Origin: Phlegmacium glaucopus
Taxonomy: Eukaryota > Basidiomycota > Agaricomycetes > Agaricales > Cortinariaceae
NCBI GenBank assembly: GCA_015039465.1
Contig: MU130625.1
Span: 13,626-42,837 of the forward strand
Direction of reading: 5' to 3'
DNA: 29,212 nucleotides
This document shows, one piece after another, positions 1-10,200 of the stretch. Every line of letters begins with the position of its first letter. The stretch's first letter is position 1. Made by a program: the position numbers and the translations under genes. The notes beneath the pieces were generated by a model. That model had not been told where the DNA came from. It saw only the letters and a list, made by a program, of their open reading frames with translations, and ran no database searches.

Positions 1-1431
1 CGACGAGTACAATACATCCTTCAAGAGGACACGAGATTGCTCTCCCCTTTTAGGTATGTAAATATACATATCTCCTCTCCCAGTGGCCTGAAATGTTCGT
101 GTATCAGCTGCGGTAATAGGCACTGGTTCAGTTTCGACGAAGTTAATGAACTTATGGTGAAATCCGGACATATGACGAGTAGCGCCCGAATCGTACAGGT
201 CGATCTCGACTCCAGTTGGTTTAGTAAGTTGAGTGGAGTTGAGACTCGTGTATGCAGCGTCTGGGGGGATATTATCGAAGTCTTCCCAGTTGCCGTTGAA
301 AATATCGTCTTCAGGATCAATATAATCTTCAAGGAGATCAGGTACGTCGCTCATTTCGTCGAAATCCGAGTGTTGGTCTGGTTCCGATAAATAGATATCG
401 TCTATATCAATATCGGCTAGGTCGGTATTGAGTGCTATGTCTGCATCGTTTTCGGTTTCGGGGTCAGAGAAGTCGTCTAGGGTCACCATCCAGGCTTCCT
501 CTATCTTGTCTACTTTCTCTTTCGCTGTGGCTGAGGTCTCTCCACTCTTTGCTTTCGCTTTCGACTTCCCCTTTTGTTTGGGACCCTGTCCTTCCTTTCC
601 ACCTCCCGGTGCCCAACAATCAGCTGCGTAATGCCCCTTTTTATGGCAATTAAAACATTCGACACTGCTTTTTCTGGAGCTCGATCCTGAGCTAGAACCT
701 CCCCTACGACCCTTCCCGGAATCGCTGGAGTAGAAGGCGACATTTTCGTCCTTCTTGCCGAATTTGGACTTCAAATTTCGGCGTTCGTATTCTTCAGTTA
801 TTGTAAGCATGAGATCGTCGGCTGACAAGGTTTTCCCTAGGACACTCGAGGTTGCGTTTACAGCGGAAATGTACGGATCGTATGATGAAGGTAAGGACCC
901 TAAGATTATCGCGTAGAAGTCGTTTTCCATCAGGGACTGACCCATTGATGCTAGGTCCTCGCGCATGGTTCTAAGTGTAGCGAAATGGGCGACTATGTCA
1001 CCCTTTTCCGCACATCTCTGTTCCTGCATGCGTCTTCTGAGATCCACTGAGACCATACGCGACTTATTCTGGAAATTCTTCGAGAGTTCTGTCCAAATTT
1101 CGTAGGCGGTCCCTTTAGAGCGGATTTTCATAAATAGTGAGTCCGGAATCGAGCTAGCGATTTGTTGTTTGACAATTGCTTCGCTCTGCTTCCATTCTTT
1201 CACCTCCTTCTTCCATTCTTTTACTGACAATTTTTGTTCATCAGTCAAAGTTCCTTCCAGATCGGTAACGGGGCAGATCGGCTCTCCATCAAGTTCTTCG
1301 AGGTGATCGAGAAGACCACGAGCGTCGATTGACCAAAGGAAGCGATCTTTATATATGACCCAGTTTGAGCCGGATGCGTCGAGTCTGGGGATGCGGAGGA
1401 ACTCATCGCCGAGTTTAGTAGATGTCGACAT
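1..1431 (-). CDS. Ty1/copia retrotransposon gag-pol, N-terminal part (runs off window)
   Basis: The frame is open without a stop for 477 codons from the ATG at 1431 to the window edge. Visible parts: a Gag-like helical region (about residues 40-200, UBN2/Copia-gag type); a Ser/Gly/Arg-rich linker; a CCHC zinc knuckle with C259, C262, H267, C272; an acidic linker; and the aspartic protease active site DSGATRHMS from D414. It ends in the stretch leading to the gag-pre-integrase part (VLLKDVLY). Known for the family: Gag packages the RNA, and protease, integrase, RT and RNase H follow in one polyprotein. Integrase and RT would lie to the left of the window. No frameshift or nonsense codon is seen, so the copy may be fairly young. 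The start is the first ATG of the frame, with a Gag-like N-terminus (MSTSTKLGDEFLRIPRLDAS). Confidence 0.9.
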   Translation of the reverse strand, partial: MSTSTKLGDEFLRIPRLDASGSNWVIYKDRFLWSIDARGLLDHLEELDGEPICPVTDLEGTLTDEQKLSVKEWKKEVKEWKQSEAIVKQQIASSIPDSLFMKIRSKGTAYEIWTELSKNFQNKSRMVSVDLRRRMQEQRCAEKGDIVAHFATLRTMREDLASMGQSLMENDFYAIILGSLPSSYDPYISAVNATSSVLGKTLSADDLMLTITEEYERRNLKSKFGKKDENVAFYSSDSGKGRRGGSSSGSSSRKSSVECFNCHKKGHYAADCWAPGGGKEGQGPKQKGKSKAKAKSGETSATAKEKVDKIEEAWMVTLDDFSDPETENDADIALNTDLADIDIDDIYLSEPDQHSDFDEMSDVPDLLEDYIDPEDDIFNGNWEDFDNIPPDAAYTSLNSTQLTKPTGVEIDLYDSGATRHMSGFHHKFINFVETEPVPITAADTRTFQATGRGDMYIYIPKRGEQSRVLLKDVLYSS

Positions 1432-1461
1432 TGTATTGGGAATTGGAGTGGGTAAAACAAA

Positions 1462-1781
1462 TGTAATAATTCGAGTGGTTTCTTTTTGTTTAAAGACTGA
1501 GCTCGGGGCCCATATATATTTAGGTAATCTATACCTATAGAACAAAGTAACTGTAACTATGATCAGTCCAAGCTGTAATAGTAAAGTAGATAGTACGAAC
1601 CTCAGTCTCGGAATAAAAGACTGAGGTATGGGATACAAATGATTGTAACATATATATGAAAGGGATTCCTTCATTCTCCGGGAACGACGGTAGCAATGGT
1701 TGGGAGGGAAATTTGTATGGGTAATAAAACATAGATAAAAATACCTAAAATCTTTGTCATGCGCGGTTTGGGTATTCAACA
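1462..1781 (-). repeat. candidate 5' LTR of the copia element
   Basis: Read on the minus strand, this 320-bp block starts TGTTGAATA and ends ATTATTACA, that is TG...CA with short imperfect inverted ends. It lies just upstream of the gag ATG and contains TATA-like boxes near 1651-1658 and 1511-1518. The 30 bp between its end and the ATG show no tRNA primer-binding site that I recognise. The second LTR is outside the window, so the boundaries are inferred from position and end motif only. Confidence 0.35.
1600..1626. repeat. 8-bp perfect inverted repeat inside the copia upstream region
   Basis: CCTCAGTC (1600-1607) is the exact reverse complement of GACTGAGG (1619-1626), with an 11-nt AT-rich loop. 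It could form an RNA stem in the LTR or leader. Function unknown. Confidence 0.5.
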
Positions 1782-2380
1782 AATTCCACCTCTATGCTCA
1801 CTGTGTTATTCAGTTTTCATAAATTTCAATGTACAGGATTCCATCTCAAAAGTCATGGCATCCATTGTGAGTATTTGCCATTTGGAGATACAAAAAGTGA
1901 TAAATTTCATTTTTCAAGCTTTCTGGCCTACCTGCCAACATCAACTTAAAACAAACTACATACTGTGCAATTGGCATGCATCTGATTCAACTTATTTTCC
2001 ATACTCTCCATATTGACTTTTTCTATTAGTTGCAGCTATTCTTGGCCACTTGTCTTTCTTTCTTCACAAAGAATCACCAATTACAAAGGACTCTTTGGAA
2101 AGAGCTGTCCACATTTACCAACAATCAACTTGTGATGCCTCTGTCAAGCAAGCAGTTGAAAATATTTCCCAAGGATCTCATGTCAACCATGCATTGCTAG
2201 CTGAAGAGGCTGTACAGATTGCATTGAATAGTCTCATTAGTATGGATTTTACAATTCACTTCTTTTATTTGTTGACAAGTACTAATTGGGAGCTATAGCA
2301 AGGAAATAAGCCAATACTCAACCTCAAATTATCACACCTCTCCATGTGAAGAATCAAAAACAGAAAAAAAAATCATGTAG
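1782..2380. other. unassigned AT-rich stretch, possible decayed coding sequence
   Basis: No recognisable gene. Two open stretches on the plus strand (1759-2016 and 2050-2298) have some codon-like composition; the second reads as a helix-prone 82-residue peptide containing SVKQAVENISQ and ALLAEEAVQIALNSL. Neither matches a family I know, they are in different frames, and no splice pair clearly joins them. It may be a degraded transposon or gene fragment beside the copia element. Confidence 0.3.
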
Positions 2381-3000
2381 GCAGGGGAGAAGGGCTTGGA
2401 ATGAAATCATGGAATACTGCTGGATATCTTTGCTTGTAACTGTATTTGTGGAATGAATGGTAGTGAAATTGTAACTTGAAGATGCCTTGGGCAGACAAAA
2501 ATACTTCAGCTTCCAAACTCCAAATTTGGCTTTACAAATTGCTCTTCAACTTGGACCACTCAACTTCAATGTGAAAATGACAGGTTTTTTGAAGTTGAAG
2601 TATTTTTGTCTGCTGAGTCCCACCATAATTTTTGCTTAAGTACTTTTCCCAGATGATCTTTGTTAAAGTGTAGCCTAAGGCAACATCCCCTGGCCAACCC
2701 TTGGCCTACATCTTTTAACAAACAACAATTACATTGTGAGGGTGGTAGTATAAGAGTGATACCATACAAAGTGCTGCAGGGCAAGTCCAATATTTTTGAC
2801 TGTGGATGAAGTCAATATGTTCAGGGGTTGGTTGAATGTTTGGGTCTATAATTTTTGTACACAAACATTATATAGTATAGTGATCGATTGTCATCACATT
2901 ATCATTAGGTCTGTTTTAGGAGACTACACAAACATTCCTCAGAGCAATATAAAATGAAGTTCACTTGATAAACTGAGCATTCCATGCCCTTCTCCCTTGC
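2381..3000. repeat. 620-bp inverted-repeat-bounded element (MITE-like) with an internal inverted repeat
   Basis: The outer arms 2381-2403 and 2978-3000 are 23 bp and complementary at 21 of 23 positions (core GGAGAAGGGC). Nested inside, 2491-2513 and 2591-2613 are 23 bp and complementary at 22 of 23 positions. A weaker hairpin lies at about 2665-2722 (GTTAAA...TTTAAC arms). There is no open reading frame of note. The arrangement suggests a small non-autonomous DNA element or the remnant of one. I could not define a target-site duplication. Confidence 0.45.
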
Positions 3001-3405
3001 AAGGCTCAGGGGAGCCCTCAATCAGACCATTTCAGCTCAGAATTCTTAAGTCACCATTGTTGTCAGAAAATGTTCAAATGTTCAAGAGGGTGGACTCTGA
3101 AAATCAGCAATATGTCCATAAATTCCATAGACAAAAAGGTATATAAAATAGATGAGTTGCAAGGAAAGCGCCAAAGTGGTCCAAGATTCTTCCAATTCCT
3201 GCAAAGAAAAGAAAAGACATGGAGTAAGAGGAGGACAACAAAAAAGGCGCACGAGGATACCAAAATCGGCGTTTGCCGGCTATAAGAACGATTCCACTCG
3301 TAATAAGTTCATTACCGTAACTTGAAGTAGACCGGTTCAAACCTGCCGGGTTCAACGTTGGCTGCACCCAACCAATATCCACTAACTCTGCAGCTTACTT
3401 ATTTG
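3001..3405. other. intergenic, upstream of the Aim32-like gene
   Basis: No gene seen. A TATAAAA-like sequence lies near 3140-3147. Open frames here are short and lack codon signal. Confidence 0.5.
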
Positions 3406-4425
3406 ATGGCAGCATATAGGCTACAGAATCACATTCGGCGGTCTCAGGTTTCTCTGCTACAGACTCGACGGAACTTGGTCGTTTCGAGCGAGAACTTACA
3501 GGAAATTTTCAAGCCTTCAATTGACTCGGCGGATGACTCTTTGGAAGGGCCGATTCACTCAACTATCATCCCACATAAATGTTACATACTCCTTCATTCA
3601 TCTCGGCCCATTTCGGAATTTCCAGCTAGATGGAACACTACCATACAACGAACACTACAACTACGGGCCTCTCGTTGGGGCGGACTGGTCAATTTCTCGT
3701 GGTACGGCCCACCGTCTGTAGCTGCTAATGCGCTAGATGATGGTGGCGAGGATGCTGTCCAAGCGAAGAAGCAACCTGCAACAGCATTTACGGCCGCTGG
3801 CGGTAGACTCGAGATCCCGGATATCACTCTAGAAAATATGGATCAAGTAGAACAAAAGATTAAAGACCATTTGAATGGACCATTGTCGAAGGACACTAGC
3901 GACGAGATCCATCTATATGTCTGTACGCATGGTGCTAGGGATTGTCGTTGTGGGACTAGGGGAAGTTTATTGGTGAATGCACTTCGTGAAGAAAAGGCGA
4001 ATTATCAGCGATTGTATCCCGAAAGCCTCGCTAAGCGGATAAAAATTGGTGAAGTGTCCCATGTTGGCGGACACAAGTTGAGTAACGTTTTCATGATCTT
4101 GTCATCGTCCTTTTACTCTTTTCTCATTTTCTTTTGAAACAAGATACGCGGCGAATTTATTAATGTTTCCTCATGGCGAGTGGTAAGTGCCCAAGGCTGG
4201 TTTATGAATCGTTAGTCTCACTGCGGTGGCTTTTCAAGGCTTGGTTTGTTGACGGCAGAAGACGCGCCCCGAGTGATTCATGAAGTCTGCAGGCAGGAGG
4301 TACGCCCTCGGGCTATAGAGCGGCCCCCTTTGATGGCCCGCAATTGGAGAGGGAGGATGGGACTCTCCAAGGCTGAATCAATAGAACTCTGGAACTCGTA
4401 CATTGAAGGATCGCGATCAAGTTAG
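3406..4425 (+). CDS. AIM32: Aim32/Apd1-type thioredoxin-like [2Fe-2S] ferredoxin
   Basis: Sucrase/ferredoxin-like (Suc_Fer) family protein. Exons 3406-4076, 4144-4182 and 4239-4425 give 298 residues; introns of 67 and 56 nt are GT-AG and keep frame. The C-terminal thioredoxin-like domain carries CTHGARDCRCG (C173, C182, nine apart) and HVGGHKYAANLLMFPHGEW (H219, H223, four apart). This is the mixed Cys/His [2Fe-2S] ligand pattern of the Apd1/Aim32 family. The tail continues GLLTAEDAPRVI, as in family members. The start at 3406 gives a basic, Arg-rich, acid-free N-terminus (HIRRSQVSLLQTRRN), fitting a mitochondrial presequence; an in-frame ATG at 3358 would add 16 less suitable residues. Family role, from knowledge: redox protein of mitochondria (Aim32) or cytosol (Apd1); the leader favours Aim32. 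A truncated F-box duplicate follows. Confidence 0.88.
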
Positions 4426-4632
4426 AGGCAGGCAACTGCAAGTCTTATCGATCAGTCTATGCTTTGGGCTGAAGTCTTTTACCCGATTATGCTGCGATCA
4501 GTGCGATGTACTTGGCTCTATTCGATAAGCTCAACTCCAGTGAACGGGAAACAACCAACGGGTCTCGCTCTACGTGTCTTCCACCTGTTTGCGAATAGCA
4601 GGCGTGGATGGGGTTGATATACCAAGGTAGCG

Positions 4633-5463
4633 ATGAGACAGATTCGTCATTGCGAGCCACATCTATGCGGGAAAAGCAGAAACTGGCAGCCAGAATTTTG
4701 CATTGTAGTCGTGGATGGATACATTCCCTACAATCTCATCGTAACCCACGCGCCACACGCCCTCGACGCCCTCACCCTGACAGAGGTAGCATCTCACTTC
4801 ACTGCTGTCCAAGTGTTCGATGCCCTTTGCTCCGACTCGTGCGCAATTTGTGGCAGATTTGGAAGATTCCTGTGGATCCCTGATTGCATCCGATGTTGCA
4901 TGCCTTGCGTACAGGAGTCTGACCAGCTCATGCCCATGACAGAACGAGACGCAAAGGCTGCCTTTGGTCTCTCTCAGAAGGCACTCTCAAAGATCCCAAT
5001 TGTCCACACCTTACCTGGCACATACACACCCTTTGAAATTCCGTATAAACAGAGGCGGCGGTTGTTAAGTCGAGGAAGAGCTCGTGAGATCGCAGTCGAG
5101 GTGCATGGAGGGGAAGAAGGATTAATTTCGTATATCAATTCAAATACCTCGCTGGCCAAAGTATTGAACGACCAACGCGTGGCTAGGCGGAATGCCTCTG
5201 AGGGCGAAATCAGCCGATTCTTGGTTACTACTCGTCTCCCCTATTTCAACTCCCAATCACGCTCGACAGAGACTGGCTTGTCATGTAAAGGATGTCAGGC
5301 CGCGCTACAGGGGAGTGTGGCGCTGTCCTCTGTGCAGGTCTACGCGTTGATGGATATGTGGAGCCGAACATACACTGAGGATATGTTTCTCGACCATTTC
5401 GTAACCTGTACGGATGCACAGCGCATGTGGGCTGAATATCGCAGTACTAATGGCAAGGTTTAA
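4633..5463 (+). pseudogene. F-box protein duplicate lacking the F-box (copy 1)
   Basis: Open frame of 276 residues nearly identical, from residue 26 on, to the C-terminal part of the downstream F-box gene (5928-6962). Homology begins abruptly at about 4707 (VVDGYIPYNLIVTHAPH). The preceding 25 residues are unrelated, and the F-box of copy 2 is missing. Shared features remain: a Cys cluster (CAICG...CIRCCMPC), GLSCKGCQ, and the C-terminal DHFVTC..AQRMW motif common in fungal F-box proteins. Relative to copy 2 it lacks a block near CFDSNREINNTIDD. The frame is uninterrupted, so a protein could be made, but without an F-box it would not bind Skp1. Most likely a 5'-truncated tandem duplicate; a partial substrate-binding decoy is the alternative. 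Confidence 0.7.
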
Positions 5464-5753
5464 AGCTAGTTGTCAACATGAACAATTGTGTAGAAAGCTA
5501 CGCTCGGATGGATGGTTGATGCATGGAAGTTTGAACATCTTTTACCATAGAAATATGTTTTATTATGCAGTTTGTTCATTGGTGCAATAGGTTGTGTTCG
5601 CCGACCATGCATACCACGTTATCAGCTGCTCATATTGTTGAACACCAAGAGTAGCTGTGCCATTGGCATCTCTGGCTGGAGTACGGTTACTTGCATCCTA
5701 CCTAAATACCCAGTCTAAATCAATTCCAAAAATAATAATGGAGAGTACTTTGG
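4707..5753 (+). repeat. tandem duplication, left unit (F-box 3' part + intergenic + NOP4 start)
   Basis: Matches 6164-7281 along its length with substitutions and small indels. The left edge lies inside the F-box gene (AGTCGTGGATGG in both). The right edge is the first 16 bases of the NOP4 coding sequence: ATGGAGAGTACTTTGG occurs at 5738-5753 and again at the true start 7266-7281, after which the sequences diverge at once. The unit therefore includes the F-box 3' end, its 3' flank and the NOP4 promoter. Confidence 0.85.
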
Positions 5754-5815
5754 TTGCCAATGCGGACGCGATATTCGCTTTCTACCTGGATGTCCACGTC
5801 CACATCCATGGATAA
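5738..5815 (+). other. orphan copy of the NOP4 start codon (25-codon frame)
   Basis: The duplicated NOP4 start reads ATG GAG AGT ACT TTG and then runs into unrelated sequence, ending at TAA 5813-5815 after 25 codons. It lies upstream of F-box copy 2. If the duplicated NOP4 promoter still fires, this would be the first ATG on that transcript. Confidence 0.6.
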
Positions 5816-5927
5816 AACCTCAGGCCTCAGGCTCCAAATGAAAGGAAGTAGTACTAATGGTGGGGGCCGGTCCGGATTCCAGGGTTGTATCCGAGTCATT
5901 GTCGTCCACATGACACACTACACTACT

Positions 5928-6962
5928 ATGTCTCAAACTCCGAACATTCTTCAAGTAATTGCCTATCACCCTAAGGATTATGATAACTCTGTGTTACGCA
6001 TTCACAATAAACGAAACTGGACAACGCATGGGGTGCATTACCCCATTCTTTCTGCGTCCGGGGCCCTTGACCTGCTACCCATCGAAATGCTAAGTGCAGT
6101 GCTACAATTTTCGGACTTGCATACCATCTCTACGTTACGCCTCGTTAACCGACGAACTAAAGGAGTCGTGGATGGATTTATTCCCTACAATCTCATCGTA
6201 ACCCACGCACCACACGTCCTCGATGTCCTCACCCTGACAGGGGTAGCATCTCACTTCACTGCTGTCCAAGTGTTCGATGTCCTTTGCTCCGACTCGTGCG
6301 CAATTTGTGGCGGATTTGGAGGATTCCTGTGGATCCCTGATTGCATCCGATGTTGCATTCCTTGCATGCGGGAGTCTCACAAGCTCATGCCCATGACAGA
6401 ACGAGACGCAAAGGCCGCCTTTGGTCTCTCTCAGAAGGCGCTCTCAAAGGTCCCAATTGTCCACACCTTACCTGGCATCTACACACTCGCCCAAGTTCCG
6501 TATAAACAGAGGCGGCGGTTGTTAAGTCGGGGAAGGGCTCGTGAGCTCGCAGTCGATGTACATGGAGGGGAAGAAGGATTAATTTCGTATATCAATTCAA
6601 ATGCCTCACGGGAAAAGGTGGCGTACGACCGACGCGTGGCTAGGCGGAATGCCACAAGATCATGTTTCGACTCTAACCGCGAAATCAACAATACCATTGA
6701 TGACGTCAGCCGATTCTTGGTTACTACTCGTCTCCCTTATTTCAACTCCGAGTCACGCTCGACAGAGACTGGCTTGTCGTGTAAAGGATGTCAGGTCGCT
6801 CTAGAGAGGGGTTTCGAGCAGCTGCTACTCTCTGTGCAGGTCATCACGTTACTTAAAGAGCGGGACCGAACATTCACTGAGGATATGTTTCTCGACCACT
6901 TCGCGACCTGTACAGATGCACAGCGCATATGGGCTTCATATCGTGCCGATAGCAAGGCTTAA
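5928..6962 (+). CDS. F-box protein (copy 2, intact)
   Basis: Single-exon gene. From the ATG at 5928 (MSQTPNILQVIAYHP) it encodes 344 residues; an in-frame ATG at 5754 would add 58 poor-quality residues and sits at the duplication junction, so the later start is preferred. An F-box lies at about residues 47-85 (LDLLPIEMLSAVLQFSDL ... STLRLVNRRTKGVV). A Cys cluster follows (CAICGGFGGFLWIPDC, CIPC), then an Arg-rich loop (YKQRRRLLSRGRAREL), GLSCKGCQ and DHFATCTDAQRIW. Family knowledge: F-box proteins recruit substrates to SCF ubiquitin ligases through Skp1; expanded families of this type are common in Agaricomycetes and their substrates are unknown. The paired Cys and His suggest a zinc-binding substrate domain (inference). 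Confidence 0.82.
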   Translation: MSQTPNILQVIAYHPKDYDNSVLRIHNKRNWTTHGVHYPILSASGALDLLPIEMLSAVLQFSDLHTISTLRLVNRRTKGVVDGFIPYNLIVTHAPHVLDVLTLTGVASHFTAVQVFDVLCSDSCAICGGFGGFLWIPDCIRCCIPCMRESHKLMPMTERDAKAAFGLSQKALSKVPIVHTLPGIYTLAQVPYKQRRRLLSRGRARELAVDVHGGEEGLISYINSNASREKVAYDRRVARRNATRSCFDSNREINNTIDDVSRFLVTTRLPYFNSESRSTETGLSCKGCQVALERGFEQLLLSVQVITLLKERDRTFTEDMFLDHFATCTDAQRIWASYRADSKA

Positions 6963-7281
6963 AGCTAGTCGTCAACGTGAACGATTGTGTAGAAAGCTAC
7001 GCTCGGATGGATGGAAGTTTGGAGATCCGAACACCATTTTTACCACAGAGTTTTATTAATGCAGTTTGTTCATTGGTGCAATATATGGTTATGTTCGTCG
7101 ACGACCATACATGCCACGTTATCAGCAAAACGTAGGCAACTTTTCTGCTCGTATTTCGTTATTTAAGTGCAAGAGTGGCTGTGCCATTGGTCCTATTTGG
7201 CATCATCTCTACGGTTAACTTGCATACTACCTAAATATCCAGTCTAAATCAACCCCAAAAAAATAATGGAGAGTACTTTGG
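6164..7281 (+). repeat. tandem duplication, right unit (F-box 3' part to NOP4 start)
   Basis: Partner of 4707-5753. It carries a 48-bp in-frame block in the F-box gene near 6654-6700 that the left unit lacks, and a longer intergenic part. The shared 3' flanks contain GTAGAAAGCTACGCTCGGAT and GCAGTTTGTTCATTGGTGCA in both units. Confidence 0.85.
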
Positions 7282-10200
7282 GAAAGCGAAAGGAAAGAGA
7301 AGAAGACAGTGCACCAAGTATTACTCATGGGTAAAGTGAAATAAATCAAAAATTTAACGCATCGAAATAAATTAATCCCTTTTTCCATCCCATCTGCAGA
7401 TCCACAATTTTTGTCTCAAATTTGCCATATACAACCACCTCTGTCGATTTACAAACTTTGTTCTCTGATATCGCTCCAGTACGGTCGGCCTTCGTAGTAA
7501 CAGAACAAGGAACGGGTCTTTCCAAGGGTGTTGGATATGTCGCTTTTGCTCTAAAGGAGGATGCTGAAAGCGCATTCGAAAACATCTCAAAGAACGGGAT
7601 AGGCCTTGTAGGGAGGAAGTTGCGCGTTCAGTGGGCTGAGAACAAGGTTTTTACAAATTGGATCATCATTTGGTTTTCACAATATAACGATTGACCCTCA
7701 ACCAGCCAAAGGACAAAGGAGAGAAGGGAGAATCATTGAAAAAGGAACCCAAACCTCGACCTCCACCAAGATCTCAACCACGACTCCCCCATGACCCATT
7801 GGCAATACGAACTATTGTCATCTCAGGACTTCCACAATCAATAGACTCAAAAGTCCTATGGAAAAAAATTCGAAAGTACGAAGGTGCAGAAAAGGTCGAT
7901 TGGCCAATAAAAAATCAGAGCGAAGTCGAGGATGCTCATACAGGTTCGTTTTTTTTGAACTATTTGCCCAGTTCAGCATCTTGAAAATCATATTGACTTT
8001 TTTTTCTTAGCTCATGTCCTATTCAAAACACCTTCATCAGCTCTTGACGCAGTCAATAAACTCCATGCACATGTCTATAAAGGCTGCTTGCTTTCAGTCA
8101 CATTGAAAAAGCGGATCGATACCCTTGCGAAGCCTACAACACTTCTCGCCAAAAATTCAACCGACGGGCTCACACCTTCTGAGGTCAAAGGAAGGGTATC
8201 GGCACCTGCGCCGAGCCACGCTAGTCGACTCATAATCCGTAACATGCCGTTCAATGCAACAGAACAGGATCTCCGTGCTATTTTCCTGCCTTACGGCCCT
8301 ATACACTCAATACAAATACCTACCGATGACAAACCCACGAAAAAAGGCGACGAGGATAATGATGTACCAGCTACTACTACTACTACTACAACCAACAAGA
8401 ATGTTCGCACGAAAGGCTTTGCTTTCGTTTGGATGTTGAGTAAAAAGGATGCGGAAAGGGCCATCGAGGGATGCAATGGCATGACTGTGCGTGCTGGGAC
8501 CGCGGAGACGTTGGTTTCCGACAAGCAAAAGAAGAAAAAAGTGAAGAGAATCGAGAAAAAACTCAAGGAGAGTGCTAGTGCCAGAAGAAAGACTGCTGAT
8601 GATGAAGAAGCGGATTCTGCCGATGAGGATGAGGATATGGAGAAGGAGGAGCCTATAGATGACAAGAGAGCCACTGAGAGGGTGATAGCTGTGGATTGGG
8701 CCCTCAGTAAAGAGAAGTGGAAAGCGGAAAAGGCGAAGATTGACGAGGACGCAGCGATGCATGAGGTCTCCGAGTCGGAAGATGATGCCGAGAGTGACGA
8801 TAGCAGCAGCGATAATGGTGAAGATAGCGACGACAGTGACGAGGGCGGTTTGGGTTTGCATAGCGGAGAGGACGAGGATAATAGCGACACTGGCTCGGAA
8901 CGAGATGAAGAGGAAAATGAAAATGATGAGGAACGTGTAAAACCACAATTACCTCAACCAGAGGCAGGCACAACGCTGTTCATCAGAAATATTCCATTTA
9001 ATGCTACGGAGGATGAGCTACGGACACTGTAAGCCTATTTCTCGCTATTTTTCTGAGTATAATCATACTGATTTTCTCAAGATTCCGTGCTTTCGGTCCT
9101 CTGCGATATGCCCGAATCACATTGGACCCTGCTACCAGCCGATCGAGGGGTACTGGGTTCGCCTGCTTCTGGAATTTGGAAGATGCTGATAAGGTCGTAC
9201 AACAAAGCGAAATTCTCCGTGCTGAGACGACGGGCCATTCGACTGTAGTAAGCCTGCATCACTCTCCTTACCGTCTTTTGAACTGACCTTATCTTTATAA
9301 CAGCCTAAGAAAAACCCTTTCTCCCTGCCATCCATCCTAACTCCAGATCCATCATCTAGCTTGGCTCAAAGTCTTGTGCTTCATGGACGTACACTTGACG
9401 TTGTAAGGGCAGTAACCAGAGACGTGGCTGGTAAACTCAAAGAAGACAATGAAAGGATGCGAGAAAAGGCAGATAAACGGAACTTGTATTTGCTCAGAGA
9501 AGGGGGTAATGACCTTTTTCCCCTTCTTTTGCTTCACACTTATATTCTGATTTATCTTATCTTTCCAGTCATCATGCCCAACACACCCTCGGCTGAACTC
9601 TTGACATCTGCCGATGTGGAACGTCGGACAAGTTCATTCAACGCCCGCCGAGCCCTCCTTAAATCAAATCCATCCTTATTCATTTCTAAAACTCGTCTCA
9701 GTGTTCGACAAATACCTATATTCGTCACTGAGAGGATGCTGAAACGCCTGGCTTCTCATGCTGTAAAAGCCTTCGAATCTGAAGTCAAACAGGGTTCAAG
9801 GCAGCCTCTCAGTGCAGACGAGCTCGCTCGTGTCCTAACACCTGAGGAATTGTCAGGGATGGGAGAAGGAAAGGTTGTGGAGACGGATAAACAAAAGAAC
9901 AACAAGAAGAGCAAGTTCAAAGGTCGTGACACTGGTGTGAAACAGGCCAAGATCGTACGGCAGGCTGAAAGGGTGGATAGCTTGACGGGGAAAGGGAGGA
10001 GTAAAGGGTATGGGTTTATTGAGATGAACAAACATGCCGATGCCCTGCGTCTGCTGCGATGGGCTAATAATCATCCCGATGTTGGAACATTGTTCGATGT
10101 CTGGTGGAAGGACGAGCTCGAGAAGCTGTTAAAGTCGGAGAAAGCAAAGCCGGAATCGGAGAGGGATGATGTGAGGGTGAAGAGATTCAAGGAGGAGATT

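Noticed and set aside
3332..3341. GGTTCAAACC resembling a tRNA T-loop
   Set aside because: No D-arm, anticodon arm or acceptor stem could be fitted around it.
5754..5927. Extended N-terminus for F-box copy 2 from ATG 5754
   Set aside because: It begins at the duplication junction and has low-quality composition; ATG 5928 gives a better start.
8291..8973. Long minus-strand frames of up to 213 residues over NOP4
   Set aside because: They are reversed readings of the acidic GAT/GAG-rich tract and give low-complexity Ser/Leu peptides.
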